Positions 59,806-64,000 of a stretch of 64,000 bases of DNA are shown one piece after another. The stretch covers positions 1 through 64,000 of the forward strand of contig CAYQJS010000005.1 of the NCBI GenBank assembly GCA_964417895.1, in the 5' to 3' direction. Made by a program: the position numbers and the translations under genes. Within the stretch, counting starts at the first letter, position 1; each line of letters begins with the position of its first letter. Source of the stretch: CAYQJS01 sp964417895. GTDB taxonomy: Bacteria; Chloroflexota; UBA6077; SHYK01. A model generated the notes under the pieces. It saw only the letters and a program-made list of their open reading frames with translations. It did no database searches and had not been told where the DNA came from.

Positions 59806-61515
59806 CTACTCCTTCTGCCAGCGGAAGAAGTTCAGCGTCGCCTCATTGCGCACGACTTTAGGTCCCGCCACGCCTTTCACCGCCAGAATCGGGACGATCT
59901 CCCAGTACAGCGGCATGAGCGCCACGTCACCCATGGCCTCTTGCAGCAGCTCGCGATGGAGGTCGAGCCGCCGCCGCGGATCGACGGTAACGAACATGCG
60001 GTCGAGGACTCCATCCACACGCGCGTTGGTGTAACCGCCGCGATTGCGCCCCGTCCATCGGTTCGCGGCCGAGGTGTGGGCGCTACTGTGCAGGCGGTCC
60101 TCATAGAAGGCGCTCCCAGAGGGGTTCGTGATGAGGGGGCCCGGATGGGTGGACTCGAACTCGCGGTCGCCCAGCCGGGCGGCGGGGATGACGAATGGCG
60201 TGACCTCGGCGCCAACCGCTTTCCAGCCGTCCGCCACGATTTTCTGCTCCTTATCGGTTCCCTGGCCCTGATTGGCCCAGATCTCCACCTCGAAGCGCTC
60301 GCCGCTGGGCTGGTGGACCAGCACGCCGTCCGATCCGCGCGCCCATCCCGCCTGGCCAACCAGCTGCTGCGCACGCGCGAGATCGTAGGGAAAGCGGGGG
60401 ATTGATTGCTCGATGTCGCGCCTGAGGCCGTGATTCGGCGGATACCAGCTATCGGCGACCGGCGCCAGGCTCTGCGTCATCACCTCTACCATGGACGCCC
60501 GGTCGATCGCGTGGGAGAAGCCCTGGCGTACTGTGACGTTGGTCAGTCCGTTTCGAGGGCGTGCGAAGTCGGGGCGATGCTGCAGCTCCAGTTGGCGCAG
60601 CCGGCCCGTCGGGTCGGCTATTACCTGATTGCCCGTGCCTTCCCATCGCCGCTTCAGCTCCAGCGCCTGTTCGACGTCGACACCTGTGGGTAGCACCACG
60701 TCCACCGTCCCTGAGAGGATGTTGGCAACCATCGTGTTCGGGTCACCGATGAAGCGCACGAAGACGGTGTCGAGCGGAGGGCGTCCCTGGTGGTAGTCGT
60801 CGAAGCGGGCCAGCTCCATGTGGGAGCCCTGCTCCCACCGCGCGAGCCGATACGGGCCCAACCCGACGAAATCCGTCGTGAATCGCGCGCTGTTCCCGAA
60901 ATTCGCCTTGTCGCTGGTGAATAGCTCCTCGAGCAAGTGTCTTGGAATGATGCTGCCGGGTGAGGTGCTGTCCGCCTCCACCCAGGTGCCGGACCAGTTG
61001 ATGACCAGTGTCAGCGGGTCCGGGGTTACGACCGACTCCATGAGCGCCCGGGCCGGGCCGCGGATGCGGTAGTCAGGATCCTGGGCCACAGTGAACGAGA
61101 ACACGAGGTCCGAACTGGTGAACGGTGCCCCGTCGTGCCATTTGATGTTGGGCTTGAGCCGCCAGATAGTCTCCATCCGCCCGTCGGGAGAGATTCGCCA
61201 GGTTCCTTTCTCAAGCGACGGTAGCTCAGTCGCTAGAAGAGGCTCGTACCGCTCCAGCTCCGCCTCGTAATAGAGGCCGTCGTGCACCATCTCCTGGGCA
61301 TTGGAGGCTCCGCCAGCCGTCGGGCTGGCGGCGCCGGTGATGCTGGTGTGGAAACTGCTAGGCTCCCGCTGGATCGCTACCGTGAGGACCTTGCGCACGG
61401 TTTGGACCGCTTGCCCGCCCGCGCTCTGAGCGCCGCCCTGCGGCCCGCAGGCGGTGACGGCAAGCAATAGGATCGCAAATGGGGCCGACCACGCCCGTCC
61501 TAGCTGCAAGATCAT
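59806..61515 (-). CDS. ABC transporter peptide-binding lipoprotein (SBP_bac_5)
   Basis: 569 residues from ATG 61515, chosen for GGGGAG six bases upstream. Lipobox LLLAVTAC23. Blocks: IWRLKPNIKWHDGAPFTSSD, FVGLGPYRLARWEQGSHMEL, TVDVVLPTGVDVEQA, VRQGFSHAIDRASMVEVMTQ, GQAGWARGSDGVLVHQPSGE. Closest relative in the window is the broken gene at 22076-23511. It follows the 61530 gene by 14 bases, same direction. Confidence 0.92.
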   Translation of the reverse strand: MILQLGRAWSAPFAILLLAVTACGPQGGAQSAGGQAVQTVRKVLTVAIQREPSSFHTSITGAASPTAGGASNAQEMVHDGLYYEAELERYEPLLATELPSLEKGTWRISPDGRMETIWRLKPNIKWHDGAPFTSSDLVFSFTVAQDPDYRIRGPARALMESVVTPDPLTLVINWSGTWVEADSTSPGSIIPRHLLEELFTSDKANFGNSARFTTDFVGLGPYRLARWEQGSHMELARFDDYHQGRPPLDTVFVRFIGDPNTMVANILSGTVDVVLPTGVDVEQALELKRRWEGTGNQVIADPTGRLRQLELQHRPDFARPRNGLTNVTVRQGFSHAIDRASMVEVMTQSLAPVADSWYPPNHGLRRDIEQSIPRFPYDLARAQQLVGQAGWARGSDGVLVHQPSGERFEVEIWANQGQGTDKEQKIVADGWKAVGAEVTPFVIPAARLGDREFESTHPGPLITNPSGSAFYEDRLHSSAHTSAANRWTGRNRGGYTNARVDGVLDRMFVTVDPRRRLDLHRELLQEAMGDVALMPLYWEIVPILAVKGVAGPKVVRNEATLNFFRWQKE

Positions 61516-61529
61516 CTGCCGCTCCCCCT

Positions 61530-63269
61530 TCATTGAACGTCCCACTCATGCGCGTTCCACGCCTGAGTCGAACCCTGGTGCCGGCCCTTCAGGTTCTTGA
61601 TGCGGTTCGACACGAGGGTGGGCTCCATCGTGTAGAAGAGCCCCATGAGCACAACGTTGTCCGTGAAATGCCGCATGATTTGCGCCAGGATGCGATTCCG
61701 CTCGCCCAGTGGAATGGTCAGGAAGTAGCGCTCGAGCAGAGCATCCAGCTCCCTGTTCATGTAGCGAGGGTTGTTCTCGCCGACGAACCGGTTCTCGGGG
61801 AGCGCTACGCGTGTGCTGTGGAAACGGAACAGCCGTCCCGTCTCATTCGGATTCTGCCGAATGTCGAAGGCAGGGAAGGTCGAGCGAAATTCGCGGTCGC
61901 GATCGCGTTGCGCGGGGACGATGAAGGGCTCGGCAGCCACGCCTGCCCGCTGCCAGTAGTCTGCGACGACCAGCGCCGACCGCTCAGAGGTGTCATCGCC
62001 CGCCGTGGCCCGGATCTCTACCGATAGGCGCTCGCCGGCGCCGTCGCGCGCCGATGCGTCGGAACGGAACATGCCGTCGCCCCCGCGCGTGTAGCCCAGG
62101 TCCTCGATCAGCTGCGTTGCCCGGCGCGGGTCGAACTCGTAGCGCACGGTGCTCGACTCGACCTCTTTGTAGAGGGCATCGTCCGGGGGAATGAAGCTGT
62201 GCGCGGCCTGTGAGAGGCCGGCCACCAGGCTATCGGCGAGCTGCTGGCGGTCCGTGGCGTGGAGCAACGCGCGGCGAAACTGCGTGTTGGCGACGATCGG
62301 TGGGCTCGAGTTGAGGAACTGGGGAAACATCACCGTCCAGGTGTACGGCCGCACGTCCATCCGGCCGTCCTGCCACCGATCGCGAATCTGCACCGCGAGA
62401 TCCACCGTGAGCCCTCGGCTCATGGTGGCCTCTACCGCCCCGCTCAAGATGCTGGGTGCGAGCACCCGAGGGTCTGCGAAAAACCTGACCTCGATCTCGT
62501 CAAGTTTCGGGCGGCCGAGCAGATAGCGGTCGTTGGCCTCCACGACGAGGTGGCTCCCCGCCTCCCAGTCTCGTAGCTTGAAGGGACCGACGCCAACGTA
62601 TTCCTGCGTCCAATACGGGTGCTGCGTGAAGTTTGCCTTGTCCTCCTCGAAGGACTTCTCGAGCACGTGCCGGGGCAGGGCCAGGGCCCGCCCTGCGCCC
62701 GCGGCGCGCGTAAACATGGCGTTCGCTTCGATATAGGGTCTTTTCCAGAAGATCGTGAACGTGTGTTGGTCAACGGCTTCAACCCGGTCGACGGAGTCGT
62801 AGGCGGGCACCGCTTCGAGCGCGATCTCTGTGTCCCGCCCGACGCGCGCGCTAAAGCCGAGGTCCGCCGCCGTGAACGGAGTACCGTCGTGCCAGAGAAC
62901 GTTGGGGTGGAGCTTCCACGTGGTCTCCATGCGTCCATCAGGGAGCAGGCGCCATCCACCATTCTCGACCGTGGGGATAGCCTCGGCCACGAGCGCCCGA
63001 AGCTCACCTCGGTCGTCGAAGCGGCCGAGCCCTGCGTGGACCAGCTCCTCGAGGGCGTCAACGCCCGGGATGTTGCCGGTCCCGGACGAATTCAGCTTGG
63101 CGCTGAGCGTCGTGGGGTTGCCGAGGATCGCAATAGCGATGCGCTTCTTGGCTGTCGGCTGCGCGTCCTGGCCGCGAGCCTGTTGGTCGCGCCCGGACGG
63201 GGCCGCACACCCGATGGCGAAAGCGATCAGTGTAAGCCATAGCATCCCGGACTGTAGGTGCCTTCGCAT
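61530..63269 (-). CDS. ABC transporter peptide-binding lipoprotein (SBP_bac_5)
   Basis: 579 residues from ATG 63269 with GGAGG seven bases upstream; the open frame continues upstream into the amidohydrolase gene. Lipobox LIAFAIGC22. Blocks: TWKLHPNVLWHDGTPFTAAD, QEYVGVGPFKLRDWEAGSHL, VEATMSRGLTVDLA, RRALLHATDRQQLADSLVAG, EDLGYTRGGDGMF. Most similar in the window to the 49121-50836 protein. Probably an operon with the following gene and the upstream amidohydrolase. Confidence 0.92.
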   Translation of the reverse strand: MRRHLQSGMLWLTLIAFAIGCAAPSGRDQQARGQDAQPTAKKRIAIAILGNPTTLSAKLNSSGTGNIPGVDALEELVHAGLGRFDDRGELRALVAEAIPTVENGGWRLLPDGRMETTWKLHPNVLWHDGTPFTAADLGFSARVGRDTEIALEAVPAYDSVDRVEAVDQHTFTIFWKRPYIEANAMFTRAAGAGRALALPRHVLEKSFEEDKANFTQHPYWTQEYVGVGPFKLRDWEAGSHLVVEANDRYLLGRPKLDEIEVRFFADPRVLAPSILSGAVEATMSRGLTVDLAVQIRDRWQDGRMDVRPYTWTVMFPQFLNSSPPIVANTQFRRALLHATDRQQLADSLVAGLSQAAHSFIPPDDALYKEVESSTVRYEFDPRRATQLIEDLGYTRGGDGMFRSDASARDGAGERLSVEIRATAGDDTSERSALVVADYWQRAGVAAEPFIVPAQRDRDREFRSTFPAFDIRQNPNETGRLFRFHSTRVALPENRFVGENNPRYMNRELDALLERYFLTIPLGERNRILAQIMRHFTDNVVLMGLFYTMEPTLVSNRIKNLKGRHQGSTQAWNAHEWDVQ

Positions 63270-63319
63270 TGCCCTCCTCCCACCTCTCCCGGACAGGGAG
63301 CCTCGTTGTTGCGACTGCG

Positions 63320-64000
63320 CTAGCGTGCCATTGCCGGTTCCACGTTGCCGGCGCAGGCGTTGCGGATGACCCGACCGGGAAAAGCCCCCGTGTGTTCGCC
63401 ACCCTCTATCAGCACCTCGCCGCCTACGATGGTGTAGTGGACCCCGCGAGCGTGTTGGAGCACGCGCGTGAAACCTCCCGGGTAGTCGTTGGCCTCTTCC
63501 ACATCCCCGGACTCCACCGTGTCCGGGTCGAACAGTACCAGGTCCGCGGCCCAACCCGGCCACACCAGCCCCCGGTCTCTGATCCCGAAGACGGACGCCA
63601 CCTTGAAGGTCAGCTGCCGCACCGCCTCCTCGAGGCTGAGCAGGCGACGCTCTCGCACGTAATGCCCCAGCAGCGTGGTGCACACGCCGAAGTTGGAGAT
63701 GAACTGAACGTGGGCACCGGCATCGGACTGGCCGACGATGGTGTAGGGGCTGCGGGCGATCTCCCCCATCTCGTCTTCGATGGGATTGCTCGCCAGGAAA
63801 ACGGTCTCCAGGTCCTCCTCGAGCGCCAGGTCGAGCAGCGCGTCCAGCGCGCCCGGCGCGCTTCGGAGGCGAGCGAGCTCTTCGACGGTCGTGCCCCGCA
63901 GCGCCTGGTTTCGCGGCAGGTGGGGCCGGAGCACCTTGACGCGAGCGAGCCGGGTGGCGAACACGGGGTCCATCTCCGCTCGCAGGGCGGAGCGGATCTC
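63320..64000 (-). CDS. Amidohydrolase, N-acyl-D-amino-acid deacylase-like (partial)
   Basis: The C-terminal 226 or so residues of an amidohydrolase; the 5' part lies beyond the window. FLASNPIEDEMGEIARSPYT precedes IVGQSDAGAHVQFISNFGVC with the metal-binding Asp in SDAGAH. The C-terminal cyclic-amidohydrolase wing WAADLVLFDPDTVESGDVEE then EANDYPGGFTRV is typical of D-aminoacylases. With two peptide-binding lipoprotein genes downstream it may act on imported N-acyl amino acids; that link is inference. Confidence 0.85.
   Translation of the reverse strand, partial: EIRSALRAEMDPVFATRLARVKVLRPHLPRNQALRGTTVEELARLRSAPGALDALLDLALEEDLETVFLASNPIEDEMGEIARSPYTIVGQSDAGAHVQFISNFGVCTTLLGHYVRERRLLSLEEAVRQLTFKVASVFGIRDRGLVWPGWAADLVLFDPDTVESGDVEEANDYPGGFTRVLQHARGVHYTIVGGEVLIEGGEHTGAFPGRVIRNACAGNVEPAMAR

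Noticed and set aside
63270..63683. Long N-terminal extension of the peptide-binding protein
   Set aside because: It overlaps the amidohydrolase coding sequence in another frame; the lipoprotein signal starts at 63269.

Overview
The window is a 64 kb piece of a high-GC bacterial chromosome. The gene content suggests an uncultured Chloroflexota-like soil or marine heterotroph. Pointers are several luciferase-like flavin monooxygenases, paired amidohydrolase-2 proteins, five dipeptide-type solute-binding proteins, Rieske and xanthine-dehydrogenase-type oxidoreductases, and many short palindromic repeats between genes. The phylum is an inference from content; no rRNA or tRNA gene was seen.

Layout. 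0.2-12.7 kb: phoU with a PhoR-like kinase, two flavin monooxygenases, an L,D-transpeptidase, a ferritin/VIT1 fusion (MbfA type), an orphan transketolase C-terminal subunit, a small gene followed by a frameshifted one, DUF72, an MFS carrier and a beta-hydroxyacid dehydrogenase. 13-21 kb: amidohydrolase, cupredoxin, a deiodinase-like redoxin, class II aldolase, a MazEF-like pair, a third monooxygenase, and a TAXI-like binding protein without a signal peptide. 21-30.3 kb: an AbrB/VapC pair, a MITE-like repeat, a broken peptide-binding protein gene, lipA, a senB-like glycosyltransferase, a PIN toxin-antitoxin pair, and a complete 2,155 bp IS1595-type element. The element has a perfect 23 bp terminal inverted repeat, an 8 bp target duplication and three passenger genes, and sits inside the remnant of a TPR regulator gene. 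30.4-41.9 kb: phnE-phnC-phnD, an isochorismatase-fold protein, a Phd/YoeB pair, a second TAXI-like protein and second amidohydrolase, DNA polymerase IV, a cupin, and a type II restriction-modification pair. 42.1-51.7 kb: a catabolic block of quinone-oxidoreductase-like dehydrogenase, Rieske oxygenase, three-subunit molybdenum hydroxylase, peptide-binding lipoprotein and aldolase. 51.7-64 kb: secreted proteins, L-2-hydroxyglutarate oxidase, tandem secreted trypsin-like proteases with their own repeated upstream element, three more peptide-binding lipoproteins, and an N-acyl-D-amino-acid deacylase-like gene running off the edge.

How it fits together. Most genes concern uptake and oxidative breakdown of organic compounds: binding lipoproteins capture oligopeptides or similar solutes, and flavin, Rieske and molybdenum enzymes oxidise substrates. 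PhnCDE and the PhoU/PhoR-like pair concern phosphorus. Defence and stability functions are four toxin-antitoxin pairs, three with a recognisable inverted-repeat operator, and one restriction-modification system.

The most unusual theme is repeat invasion. At least five families of short palindromic or low-complexity repeats sit between genes. In three places low-complexity or palindromic repeat DNA is read in frame inside a gene: a molybdenum hydroxylase large subunit, its FAD subunit, and the TPR regulator remnant.
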